Source: Isotricha intestinalis
Taxonomy: Eukaryota; Ciliophora; Litostomatea; Vestibuliferida; Isotrichidae
Assembly: GCA_023807065.1 (NCBI GenBank)
Contig: JAJJLU010003810.1
Location: 1 to 29,928, forward strand
DNA length: 29,928 nt
Direction: 5' to 3'
Part shown: one piece after another, positions 9,315 through 18,578 of the stretch
Layout: every line of letters starts with the position of its first letter
Position numbering within the stretch: the stretch's first letter is position 1
Position numbers and translations under genes: made by a program
Notes under the pieces: generated by a model
The model's input: only the letters and a program-made list of their open reading frames with translations
The model's database searches: none
Told to the model about the DNA's origin: nothing

Positions 9315-11177
9315 TTAAGAAAAAGGATTTTTATCTTGAGTAAATTCTCTAAGTAATTCATTTTCATTAGGATTATTTCTTCTTCTTAATAAACATTGAA
9401 TATCTTGAATTTCATTTACAGTTCTTAAATTAATATTTCTTGAAATAAAATCATCTTCTTTAATAATTTTTTTTTTAGGTTTAAAATTAGTAATAATATT
9501 TTCAGGATTTTTTGATATAGTAATTTTTTTAGGTTCTTCTTCTTTAAATAATTCATCTGCAATTTCTTTTCTTTTTTTCTCATCAATTTTAGATTTTAAA
9601 TTTTCTTTTCTTTCTGAAAATTCACCATCATTAATTATTATTTCTTCATCACTTGATTTTTTTCTAAAAGAAATTTCATTTTTATCTATTTTTAATAAAG
9701 GAATTTTTTTGATTGTTGAAAAAGTATATTTGATATTATTTACATATTTATTTAATTCATTCCATGTTTTTTTCCTTTGAGGATAATAATTAATATCATT
9801 TGTTTTTGATATTATTAAATTTTTTGGAAAAGAAAAAATTTGGAAATTTTGATGAAATACATTTAAAATATTTTTTTTTTTATTTTTTAAAAATGTTACT
9901 TTTTCATTTTGAATTATTTTATTCCTTATATTCCAATTTGGAGGTTCTTTTCTTATATATATTTTTTCTGCTTCTTTTTTTATTCCTTTTATTTTTATTT
10001 CTTCATTTTTTATTTGTTTTAATATTATTTGTTTTTTTTTTAGTTTTGATTTTATATTTAATTCTGATTTTATAATTTTTAAATTTTGTTTTTTTTTTAA
10101 TTGAGAATATAAACATAATTGTGATTTATTTATTTTCAAATTTAATTTTTGTTTCTTTTTTGGTGAATTTTTTATTATTAAATTATTATATTTTCTTATT
10201 ATTAAATTTCTAAAATGATGTTTTCTTTTTATACTAAATTGAATATTAGATTGAATTTTATTTATTATTTTTTTTTTTTTAATTATTTTTGGTTTTCCTA
10301 TAATATCAAATTTATTTGTTTTAATTGGAATTAATTCATAATTTTTTTTTTTATTTTCATTAATCAAAATTTGAGTATTTCGAATTATTTTAAAAATATT
10401 TTTTGGTTTTTTAATTCCTTCATAATAAACTTGGCAAATTCTATAAGGTAAAAATTTTTTTTTTTCTTTTTTTACATTAAGAGTAAATTTACAAATATAT
10501 TGTAAATATAATTTTGGTTTTTTTTTTCCAGTTATATTAATTTGATTAACTGAAATAGGTTGAAAAGGAAAATTTTTTTTTTGAGAAAAAATATTTAAAA
10601 AAGAATTTTTTTGAATAAAAAGAATTTGTTCTTGTTTTTCTATTGTTAATTGATTTGCATGAATTGGATATAATAAATTTTGATTTGATTTTTGAAAACT
10701 TTTTATTGTTAAATTTAATTCATTTGATTGAGATATTTTTTCTCTCATTTTATAAGGAAATTCACTTTGAATAAAATATTCATTTTCTTTATTTATTATT
10801 TGATAATTATTATTTTCATTTTTTATTTTATTATTTATTCCTTTTATTGAATAATTTAAATTATTTTCTATTTTCAATTTTTCTTTTTTTTTTTCTTCTT
10901 CTTTATTATTTTTTTTTCTTTTTATTTTATTACTTATAAATAAATCATTATTGTTTTCTATTATTGAAATATCATTCCAATTATTTTCTTCTATTTTAGG
11001 TTTACCAAAAATATTAAATGCAAATTTTTGTTTGTAATTATTTTTATTCCATTTATTATATATTGGCTTTCCTTTTAATAAAAAAGAATTTTGATATTCT
11101 GAATATGATTTATTTATATTTGGAGTTATACTTCTTTTTTTATTTTTTGAAATATTTTTTATATTTTTAGTTTTCAT
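9315..11177 (-). CDS. Lys/Ile/Asn-rich protein built of ~20-residue tandem repeats
   Basis: A 620-aa protein of no family I can name. Roughly residues 35-402 consist of imperfect tandem units of 19-22 residues. Each unit has a basic start (GKPK, GKKKP, KLKKK or similar), then 10-13 residues, then a short hydrophobic strand-like block such as NKFDIIGKPK, SELNIKSKLKKK or NEEIKIKGIKKE. At least ten consecutive units can be followed between about 207 and 402, and two near the N-terminus share GKPxx at 36 and 58. Trp-Asn pairs (KWN, NWN, TWN) recur at 43, 67, 414 and later. The C-terminal ~120 residues are charged and different. Regular beta-strand-like repeats in a very basic protein suggest a structural or polymer-binding role, which is inference. 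It diverges from the 11369 gene over 191 bp. Confidence 0.75.
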   Translation of the reverse strand: MKTKNIKNISKNKKRSITPNINKSYSEYQNSFLLKGKPIYNKWNKNNYKQKFAFNIFGKPKIEENNWNDISIIENNNDLFISNKIKRKKNNKEEEKKKEKLKIENNLNYSIKGINNKIKNENNNYQIINKENEYFIQSEFPYKMREKISQSNELNLTIKSFQKSNQNLLYPIHANQLTIEKQEQILFIQKNSFLNIFSQKKNFPFQPISVNQINITGKKKPKLYLQYICKFTLNVKKEKKKFLPYRICQVYYEGIKKPKNIFKIIRNTQILINENKKKNYELIPIKTNKFDIIGKPKIIKKKKIINKIQSNIQFSIKRKHHFRNLIIRKYNNLIIKNSPKKKQKLNLKINKSQLCLYSQLKKKQNLKIIKSELNIKSKLKKKQIILKQIKNEEIKIKGIKKEAEKIYIRKEPPNWNIRNKIIQNEKVTFLKNKKKNILNVFHQNFQIFSFPKNLIISKTNDINYYPQRKKTWNELNKYVNNIKYTFSTIKKIPLLKIDKNEISFRKKSSDEEIIINDGEFSERKENLKSKIDEKKRKEIADELFKEEEPKKITISKNPENIITNFKPKKKIIKEDDFISRNINLRTVNEIQDIQCLLRRRNNPNENELLREFTQDKNPFS

Positions 11178-11368
11178 TTTTTTATTTTATTATTATTTTC
11201 ATATTAATTTAAAAATTTAATTTTTGTTTTTTTTTCATAATTTATTTTTGATAATTTTATCTTCAAAATAATCAAAAACTTTAAAAAGAAGAAATAAAAT
11301 AAAAAAATGAATTTTCACATAATTATTTTGATATAATATTATTTTAATAAAAAATTAGTTAAAAAAAA
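11178..11368. promoter_or_regulatory. 191-bp divergent intergenic region
   Basis: It separates the starts of the repeat protein (-) and the 1061-aa EF-hand protein (+). It is A/T-rich with T runs on the left and A runs on the right, the arrangement seen upstream of most start codons in the window. No specific motif is recognised. Confidence 0.4.
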
Positions 11369-14300
11369 ATGAACACAACAAAAAATTTACTTGAAATAAA
11401 AAAGTATTTAGAATCACATGAAAATATAATATATTCAATGTTTATTTCTTTATGTGATCCAAAAAAAGAAAGTATTTATCGTTCAGATTTTATGATTCCA
11501 TTTTTAAAATTAAATCAAAGTGATTTAAATTTAAATGAAGACTTTTTTGATAATTTTCATATTCAAATTGATTATGATAAAGATGGATGTATTAATTTTA
11601 ATGATTTTTTTCAATTTATAATGACTCATTTATATATGATGATTAGGAATTTAAATAATGGAAATTCTAAAATAAATAAATTAAATTGTATTAAAATTTT
11701 AGGCTCCAAAAATGATTATATTAATTTTAGTAATATCATCACTAATATTTATTATGGTATTATTTTAAATAATAATTTTTTTTCATTGGTTGATTTATTT
11801 CAAAATAATTTTTTAGATTATCATATTAAATTTTGTAATATTTTAAATCCAAAAGGTTTTATAATAGAAAAAACTTCTGATTTTAAATTAAATGCTTTTA
11901 ATCAAATGATACTTTCGTTAAGTAATTTAAATCTTTTAATTCAAATAACAAATAATTTAAATTCATCTGATATGACTTTATTTTCAAATACATTAAATCA
12001 ATTTAAAATTCTTTTAAAACCTATAAATTATATAACAAGTATTTTTCAAATTGCAATAAATTATAAAAATATAATTCAAATATTAATTAATTTAGCAACT
12101 TGTGGAATTTTACAAAAAATTCTTGTTTTAATAACTTCAATTGGATATAATACTATTAATGGATTTTTAAATTTAAATACTCATATTATTTATGATTTAC
12201 TTAAAATTAATAAAAGAATTTTATATCTTGCTAATTATATTAAGAAAACTTTTCTTTATTGTAATAATGTTAATTATAAATATTTATATAATTATGTGAA
12301 AAAAAATTCTAATGATACGATTAATTTTTTAACTTTTATAAAAGAAAATTTAATTCCTCAAATTTTATTGAAATTAAATTTTTGTTTAGAAACATATAAT
12401 AATTTTAATATTGAACATATAACTTATCAAATTATTTTAGAAATATCAAAATTTTCTATAGAAATGTTTTCAAGTGTTTTAACAAATACTCATTATTTAA
12501 ATTGGTTAACAACAAAAACAAAAATTTTACATGATGATATTAATAATCCAAATTTAAATATTAATTTTTTTAATGGAAATTCAAATCCTAATATAATAAT
12601 TGGATTTCAAAATGGAATAATTTCTTTAAATCATTTATTTTATAATTGTATTAATTTAATTGAAACTTCTTTTTGTTATAACAATGAATCTGAAGATAAT
12701 ATAAACATTAATCAATTAATTGTGAATACTTTTTCTACTATTATGAATGATTTTCAAAATATTTTTATTAAATTAAATTCTATTTTATCACAGTTAAATC
12801 CTAATAATAATAATGAATATTATTATTTACATCAAAAAATGTATATTGTTTTAATTTCTTTATTTTCTTTTATAGGAGATTTTGATGATAGACTTTTTAT
12901 ATTAAAATTATTTGAATCAAAAATTTTTCTTCAAAAAAAATTTATTTTTATCCCTTCTTTAAACTTTTATTTTAAATGTTTATTAATAAATGAAAAGAAT
13001 ATTTTATCTTTAATCAAAGAATTGAAAATTTTAAATATATTTAGTGAATATTATATTAATGAAGATTATAATGAAATAAATGATTTTTTTGAATTATTAA
13101 GAATAATAGTAGAATCAAATTCTTCTAATTTAAAAATATCAAATTTAACAAGTGATATTATTTTAATATTTAATAATTGTTTTACAAAAATAAATGATAA
13201 TTATGTAAAAAATAATATTATAGAGTTTTTATATATATTATCTTCTTATAATGATATATTAATTAATGATATTTGTTCAAATACGAATTTAATTACTAAT
13301 GTAATTTCTCATATGTATGAAACTTGGATAGAAAAAAATAATTTTTCAAAAAAAAATGATAGAAGTTTTAACATTAAATTAATATTTCATGGATGTATGT
13401 TTATTTATAATTTAACTAAAAGTGAAAATAATAAAGGAATAAAATTTCTTTCTAAAATTTCAAAAGAAAATATAAATAATTTATATGAATTAGCTTTATG
13501 TTTATGTATATTATCTTGTTCAGAATCAAATGTAAAAAATTTAAATGAAGATGAAAAACAATATAAAAAAATATGTTTTTTATATAATAAATATAGAAAT
13601 TATGCCAAAGTAGATATTTTATTAATATTAATAAAAATATTTGAAAATTTAAATGAATCTTTTTCAAAGAATGAAGAAGACAATGATATTTTTTCAAATA
13701 TTTCAGAATATATTAAAAATTGTATAATTAATATAAAAATAAAAATAAGAGTTTGTGGAGTTGAATTTGATTTAAAAAATAAAAATGGAAATTCTTCATT
13801 TAATATAAATGAAAAAATTATAAAACCAATTCCAATATTAAAATTATTTACTCAGAATTCAACAGAAAAAAAAAATGATAGATGTTCTTTATTTGAATAT
13901 TCATCTGAAAAATTTGATTATAATAATTTTATAAATAGTATTAAAAATAATTACAATTGTGATATTGATTTATATTTAGTTTCAAATGATTATAATGTAA
14001 AAATAAAAGATGAAAATGACTTTATAAAAATATTTAATCAAATATTTGAATTATATAATAAATCAGAAGAAATAAAAGATTCAATTGCAGTTTGGTTTTT
14101 TGTAGTAGAAAAAATAATATTTTCAAATAATAATATTTATTGTGTTAATTGTGGAAAAAAAATAGATTTTGAAAAAAAAACAATATTAAATGATTCAACT
14201 ATAATTTATGAAAATAATAGAAATGATACAAGTAATTTATGTGAAGATTGTAAAAATATGTTTTTAAAACAAATTGAATGTCAAATTACTTTGAATAAAT

Positions 14301-14554
14301 CTATTAATTTAAATAATAATATTTTAGTTGATTCTAAAAGAATTCTTCCTTATTCTATTGTAAATGGGAGTAGTTTTAATAATAATATAAATAATATTTC
14401 TAATCCTTATGCTACTCCTTCTACAAAACAACTTTCTTTTAATCAAATTAGTGAAATTAAAAAAGCAAATAATTCTGATTTTTTATCAAGTGCTTGTCCA
14501 TTAAGAATTTTAAGTAAAACTATTTATGAAAATAAAGATGAAAACAATGACTGA
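11369..14554 (+). CDS. Large EF-hand protein with C-terminal PB1-like region and zinc-ribbon-type cysteines
   Basis: A 1061-aa protein of unrecognised family. The N-terminus (about 20-90) resembles an EF-hand pair: the first loop is degenerate, and the second is canonical, DYDKDGCINFND (68-79), with calcium ligands at positions 1, 3, 5 and 12. Residues ~100-780 are largely helical and Asn/Ile-rich and may form an alpha-solenoid. From ~790 a different region begins; residues ~860-910 (DIDLYLVSNDYNVKIKDEND) look PB1-like. Then come C925-x2-C928 and C958-x2-C961, spaced as a zinc ribbon or treble-clef. The tail is Asn/Ser-rich. A calcium-responsive scaffold would fit, but that is inference. It ends in TGA, 99 bp from the convergent PAQR gene. 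Confidence 0.8.
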   Translation: MNTTKNLLEIKKYLESHENIIYSMFISLCDPKKESIYRSDFMIPFLKLNQSDLNLNEDFFDNFHIQIDYDKDGCINFNDFFQFIMTHLYMMIRNLNNGNSKINKLNCIKILGSKNDYINFSNIITNIYYGIILNNNFFSLVDLFQNNFLDYHIKFCNILNPKGFIIEKTSDFKLNAFNQMILSLSNLNLLIQITNNLNSSDMTLFSNTLNQFKILLKPINYITSIFQIAINYKNIIQILINLATCGILQKILVLITSIGYNTINGFLNLNTHIIYDLLKINKRILYLANYIKKTFLYCNNVNYKYLYNYVKKNSNDTINFLTFIKENLIPQILLKLNFCLETYNNFNIEHITYQIILEISKFSIEMFSSVLTNTHYLNWLTTKTKILHDDINNPNLNINFFNGNSNPNIIIGFQNGIISLNHLFYNCINLIETSFCYNNESEDNININQLIVNTFSTIMNDFQNIFIKLNSILSQLNPNNNNEYYYLHQKMYIVLISLFSFIGDFDDRLFILKLFESKIFLQKKFIFIPSLNFYFKCLLINEKNILSLIKELKILNIFSEYYINEDYNEINDFFELLRIIVESNSSNLKISNLTSDIILIFNNCFTKINDNYVKNNIIEFLYILSSYNDILINDICSNTNLITNVISHMYETWIEKNNFSKKNDRSFNIKLIFHGCMFIYNLTKSENNKGIKFLSKISKENINNLYELALCLCILSCSESNVKNLNEDEKQYKKICFLYNKYRNYAKVDILLILIKIFENLNESFSKNEEDNDIFSNISEYIKNCIINIKIKIRVCGVEFDLKNKNGNSSFNINEKIIKPIPILKLFTQNSTEKKNDRCSLFEYSSEKFDYNNFINSIKNNYNCDIDLYLVSNDYNVKIKDENDFIKIFNQIFELYNKSEEIKDSIAVWFFVVEKIIFSNNNIYCVNCGKKIDFEKKTILNDSTIIYENNRNDTSNLCEDCKNMFLKQIECQITLNKSINLNNNILVDSKRILPYSIVNGSSFNNNINNISNPYATPSTKQLSFNQISEIKKANNSDFLSSACPLRILSKTIYENKDENND

Positions 14555-14653
14555 AAAAAATACTAAATTAATATAAAAAAGTATTTTTACATTTTATATA
14601 AAAAAATATTTTTTAAATTAATAAATAAATAATTTAAATACCCAAAAAAAATA

Positions 14654-15787
14654 TTAAACAGGACAAATATTATTAATCCTATAAAAATAAGCGTCTAGAC
14701 TTCCAAAATAATGGAAAAGAACTCCAAAAACAACTAAAATATGAAAAATTTGATGTGAACTTCCTATAATATCGAATTTTCCAGGAAATAATTTTTCAGG
14801 GAATCTAAACATAAATAAGAAAGCTCCAAGAATATAACATAATCCTCCAATATACCAGAAAAATAATTTAGGCATTCCAAAAAATCCTTTAATATCTTTT
14901 CCAAAGAATGCCATATGTAAAATTGGTATTCCTGCAGAAATTCCAAAAATTAAAAATAAAGTTCCTCGAATTTTTTTAGTTTCTTTCAAATGGAATTTTT
15001 CATTGAAAGAATATAAAAATACACATAAACCGAAAAAAGAAATAAATATTAAATAAATAATTTGATATACTTTATCACAATAAAAAAAATAGAAATAAGG
15101 AGGAAAAGTTGATCCTGAAATTAATAATGAAATTCCTCCATAATCAAATCTACTAAAATATTTATGTATTTTTTGAGACATATTCCCTACCATATGAAAT
15201 ATTGTACTGAATATTAAACATAAAAATGCAGATAATAAAAATATATATATTGGCCATTTTTCTAATGCTTTTTTATTGTGGAATAAATTTTTCAAATTTA
15301 AAAATATTAATGTTAAATTTTTTAAAAAATCATTTTTTTTTGAAAATGTTTGTAATTTATTTATTAAATTTTTTAAAGATTTATTATATTTATCTGGAAT
15401 TTTTAATTGATATGTTATTATTTTTTGTAAATCATTTGAAAATGAAATTATTGAATTTCTTATTGAATCAAATTGATATATATTTGTTATTTTTAATGAA
15501 ATATTATTTATTTGATTTAAGTAATTTTTTATTATTTCAAATGTATTTATTTTTAATATTGTATATATTATTAATATTATTACTATTATTGATGCGATTA
15601 AGTGACTCCATATATTTATTGTTTCATTATGAATCATAAATAAACTTTTAAAAACTTTTGGTATTGTATTACAATTTAATAAATATCCTCTTCTTATATA
15701 TGCGCTATCTCTTATATATGCGTTTGCTTCATGGTAATTTACTATTTTTATTTTTTCTTCTAAATTTTTCTTTTCTTTTTTTTTCAT
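14654..15787 (-). CDS. PAQR-family (adiponectin/progestin receptor-like) seven-TM protein
   Basis: A 377-aa member of the PAQR/hemolysin-III superfamily, multi-pass membrane proteins with a zinc site on the cytoplasmic side; animal relatives act as receptors or ceramidases. Signatures: NETINIWSHLIA (54-65); STIFHMV with S194 and H198; FDYGGISLLISGS (214-226) with D215; and SHQIFHILVVFGVLFHY with H345 and H349. The Ser/His/Asp/His/His set matches the family's zinc and catalytic residues. About seven hydrophobic segments are present. Between the first membrane segment (about 60-80) and the second (about 178-196) lies an insertion of nearly 100 residues, where the family normally has a short loop. 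The ligand cannot be inferred. It is convergent with the 11369 gene. Confidence 0.93.
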   Translation of the reverse strand: MKKKEKKNLEEKIKIVNYHEANAYIRDSAYIRRGYLLNCNTIPKVFKSLFMIHNETINIWSHLIASIIVIILIIYTILKINTFEIIKNYLNQINNISLKITNIYQFDSIRNSIISFSNDLQKIITYQLKIPDKYNKSLKNLINKLQTFSKKNDFLKNLTLIFLNLKNLFHNKKALEKWPIYIFLLSAFLCLIFSTIFHMVGNMSQKIHKYFSRFDYGGISLLISGSTFPPYFYFFYCDKVYQIIYLIFISFFGLCVFLYSFNEKFHLKETKKIRGTLFLIFGISAGIPILHMAFFGKDIKGFFGMPKLFFWYIGGLCYILGAFLFMFRFPEKLFPGKFDIIGSSHQIFHILVVFGVLFHYFGSLDAYFYRINNICPV

Positions 15788-16269
15788 TATATAAATTTTT
15801 ATATTTAATATAAATAATTATATATTATTTTATGTTTTGATTCCTCTATAAAAAAAATAAAATTTAAAAAGAAATTATATTTAATTTAATAAATCATATT
15901 TATAATTATTGAATGATAAAAGTATTGAAATTCAATGTTTCTTTCTTTAATTAATCTTGAAAGGATTTATGCAATTAACTGACTAACTTACAAATCTTTT
16001 TGAAAAATGATAAAGAAAACAATCATACTTATTAAAATATTTCTGTATGATAATAATTAAGAAAGAGGATTAAACTCTGAACCTTCAGTTTCTTTTTTTA
16101 ATTAATAATAAAAAAAAGATATATTTTATTTATTGAATATTAATAGAATAAATATAATTCAATTTGAATTTTTTTAATACTTAAATAACATCAATCATTA
16201 AAAAACTTGAATTCAAAAATAAAAATAAAACGTTAATACAATTATCTAAAACAAAAAAATATATAAAAA
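15788..16269. other. Divergent intergenic region without recognised gene
   Basis: This 482-bp gap lies between the starts of PAQR (-) and the kinase-like gene (+). I see no convincing open frame. There is a short palindrome attgaaattcaat near 15925-15940 and an imperfect inverted repeat around aattaagaaaga (about 16057) and tttctttttttaatt (about 16089). It probably holds both promoters. Confidence 0.45.
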
Positions 16270-17334
16270 ATGGATACTTCAATTTGGAATGAATATGATA
16301 AGATAACAACATTAGGAACAAGTTTATTTGGAACAGTTTACAAAGGAAGAAGAAAAAAAGATAATAAAATAGTATCAATAAAAGAATATAACAGGTATCA
16401 AGAAGGAGCAATAGAAACATATGAAAAAGATGTGAAATATATGGAAGAATTAAAATCAGATTATACAATAAAAATAATAGATGTAAAACAAACAAATAAT
16501 TATTTATATATTATTAGAGAATATTGCTATGGTTCATTAGAAGAATTTATTAAATCTCATAAAGATGGAATGAAACCATTTGAAATTCAAAAAATATTAA
16601 ATCAATTAATTGAAGCATTTAAAAAATTAAATGAGAAAAAATTAATACATAAAGACATAAAACCTTCAAATATATTATTTTCTTTTAAAGGATTAAATGA
16701 TTTTAAAGCAAAATTATCAGGAATTGATTGTTTAAAATTAGGAGAAGAAGATAATGGAATGAAAGGAATGAGATATATTACTCCTCCTGAAGGATTAAAA
16801 GGAGAACCTATTAATATGAAATATGATATTTGGAGTGTTGGTATATTAATTTATTTTATGATTAAAGGAAAATATCCTTTTGAAGGAAGAAGAGATTTAA
16901 TTGTTTTAAATGCAATTGAAAATGGAATTGATTTAAAAAAATTGAGTGGTGATAATGATTTAGATGAATTAATTAAAAAATGCCTTGAAGTGGATGTTGA
17001 AAAAAGAATTTCTTGGGAAGATTTTTTTAAAGATAAGTTTTTAACTAAAGAATTTCCCAAAAAAGAAAAAAAAAAAGTCAATAAACCATTGAGTGTGGAA
17101 GATAAACAAAAATTAGAATATATGAAAAATTTGAAAAATAAATTCCCTATAAATAAAAATAGAGAGATAATTAGAAATTTTTTGGGAAATCCTGATGGAT
17201 ATGTAAGATTAGCTAATCAATCAATGAGTGCAAACGATGAAGTGCTTAAAAATTTGAATATACTTTTAGAAAAATGTAAAGAGTATTCAAAGGAATTTAT
17301 TGCAATTTTGAAAGAAGATATTCAAAAAGAATAG
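16270..17334 (+). CDS. Degenerate protein kinase-like protein (DFG motif lost)
   Basis: A 354-aa protein with a protein kinase fold at about 8-262 and a charged helical tail. Present: glycine-rich loop LGTSLFGTVYKG (15-26), the ATP-anchoring lysine in VSIKEY (K38), catalytic loop HKDIKPSN (127-134) with Asp, Lys and Asn, APE-like PPE (172-174), DIWSVG (186-191) and a C-lobe Arg in KRISWEDFF. The alpha-C Glu position reads Asp (KDV, 53-55). The DFG motif is replaced: KLSGID stands where KLSDFG is expected (148-153), so the magnesium-binding Asp is missing. Activity is therefore doubtful; it may be a pseudokinase or a weak, atypical kinase. It is convergent with a related kinase-like gene across 41 bp. 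Confidence 0.88.
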   Translation: MDTSIWNEYDKITTLGTSLFGTVYKGRRKKDNKIVSIKEYNRYQEGAIETYEKDVKYMEELKSDYTIKIIDVKQTNNYLYIIREYCYGSLEEFIKSHKDGMKPFEIQKILNQLIEAFKKLNEKKLIHKDIKPSNILFSFKGLNDFKAKLSGIDCLKLGEEDNGMKGMRYITPPEGLKGEPINMKYDIWSVGILIYFMIKGKYPFEGRRDLIVLNAIENGIDLKKLSGDNDLDELIKKCLEVDVEKRISWEDFFKDKFLTKEFPKKEKKKVNKPLSVEDKQKLEYMKNLKNKFPINKNREIIRNFLGNPDGYVRLANQSMSANDEVLKNLNILLEKCKEYSKEFIAILKEDIQKE

Positions 17335-17375
17335 TTTAAAATTATAAAAAATTTTTTTTAAATGGAAATTATATT

Positions 17376-18410
17376 TTATTGATAATATTCCTTCAGTTTT
17401 TTTTGAAAATCTTCTATTGGTTTTTCGAAATCTTCCAATTTTTGATTTTTAAAATAATCATTTCTCTTACTTCGATCTAATCTCACAACCTCCACATAAT
17501 GTTTCTGGAATATATTTCTGATATTTTCCATTTTATTATAAGCTTCCTCAATTATAACATATTTCTTATAATTTTCAATTTCATTATTATCATCATCATC
17601 TTCATATCCAGGAAATGATTCTTTGAAAAATGGATGATTAAAATATTCATTCCATGATATTCTTTTATTTTCATCTTTTAAACATTTTTCTACTAAATCT
17701 CTTAAGTTTACATTTGTTATTGAAGAAGTGTTATTATTATTGAAAAATCCAAAATACATAAAAGAAATAATAGCTCCAATACTATATAAATCATATTTTT
17801 CTTTTGGATTATTAAATTCGTTTGGATGAAATTCTAATTTTGTTAATTCAGGAATATCTTTTAAAATATTTATATTTTCTCCTTCTTTAATATAATAATT
17901 TAAACCTGATAATTTAACATCATAATAATCATTTTCTTTATAACATATAAGAATATTTGAAGGTTTAATATTTCTATGAATTATTTTTTTATCTCTTAAA
18001 ATTTTAAAAGCATTATTTAATTGTTTCATTATTAATTGAATAAGTCCAACTTCTAATTTTCCATCATTCATTTCAATAAATTCTTCTAAATTACTAAAAC
18101 AATATTCTCTTACAATAAAATAATAATTATCTTCTCTTTCTTCTGATATATCTTTTCTGTTTATACTATAGTTAACAAAATTTGGACAATTTAAACTTTT
18201 TAAATCTTCTAATAATTTTATTTCTCTATTAAATAAATTTTCTATTTTTTTTTTATTTGAACCTTCTTTAATTGTATATTCTTTTATTGTTACCATGTCA
18301 AATGGTTCTGATACTTCTTTTGCTCTATATATTGCTTGAAATTCTTTTTGTGCTATTTTATTCTCTCTTTTATATGTATCATCCCAAAATTCTCTTTCTT
18401 TTTCTTCCAT
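17376..18410 (-). CDS. Pseudokinase: kinase fold lacking both catalytic Asp residues and the Gly loop
   Basis: A 344-aa kinase-like protein. The fold is clear from TIKEY (K43), REIKLLEDL (alpha-C Glu at 63), REYCFSNLEEFI (hinge and helix D), HRNIKPSN (145-152), DLYSIGAIISF (207-217) and KRISWNEYFNHPFF. The catalytic Asp of HRD is Asn (N147). The DFG region reads KLSGLN (166-171), with no Asp at the metal-binding position. The glycine-rich loop is unrecognisable (IAQKEFQAIYRA). It should be unable to transfer phosphate in the usual way. REYC, KPSNIL, KLSG and RISW are shared with the neighbouring convergent gene, so the two look like an old inverted duplicate. The C-terminal ~70 residues after an Asp-rich patch are helical and charged. 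Confidence 0.88.
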   Translation of the reverse strand: MEEKEREFWDDTYKRENKIAQKEFQAIYRAKEVSEPFDMVTIKEYTIKEGSNKKKIENLFNREIKLLEDLKSLNCPNFVNYSINRKDISEEREDNYYFIVREYCFSNLEEFIEMNDGKLEVGLIQLIMKQLNNAFKILRDKKIIHRNIKPSNILICYKENDYYDVKLSGLNYYIKEGENINILKDIPELTKLEFHPNEFNNPKEKYDLYSIGAIISFMYFGFFNNNNTSSITNVNLRDLVEKCLKDENKRISWNEYFNHPFFKESFPGYEDDDDNNEIENYKKYVIIEEAYNKMENIRNIFQKHYVEVVRLDRSKRNDYFKNQKLEDFEKPIEDFQKKLKEYYQ

Positions 18411-18578
18411 TTTTTTTATATTTTTTTAAGATTTTTGCTTTTATTTTATTAAATTTAAGATTATTAAAAGAGATATTTTAATTATTTGATTAAAAAAAAA
18501 TTTTAAATATCCTTTTAAATATATTAAATTATTTATATTTATCCCTTTTTTTTTATAAAATTAAAAACATTTAATTAA

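Noticed and set aside
9800..10075. 91-aa Leu/Phe-rich open frame on + inside the repeat protein gene
   Set aside because: Pure antisense shadow of Lys/Asn-rich repeats; low complexity and no independent start context.
13452..13697. 81-aa open frame on - inside the 1061-aa gene
   Set aside because: Antisense shadow, Ile/His/Leu-rich, no supporting features.
15226..15639. Hydrophobic 137-aa open frame on + inside the PAQR gene
   Set aside because: It is the antisense of the PAQR insertion and membrane segments; Leu/Ile/Phe-rich shadows arise from Lys/Asn-rich AT-coded sequence. The opposite frame has conserved family residues.
16057..16103. Imperfect inverted repeat as a possible terminator or hairpin RNA
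   Set aside because: The arms are A/T-only and imperfect with a long loop; such pairs arise easily by chance at this composition.
16181..16495. 104-aa hydrophobic open frame on - over the kinase start
   Set aside because: Antisense of the kinase N-lobe; no family features.
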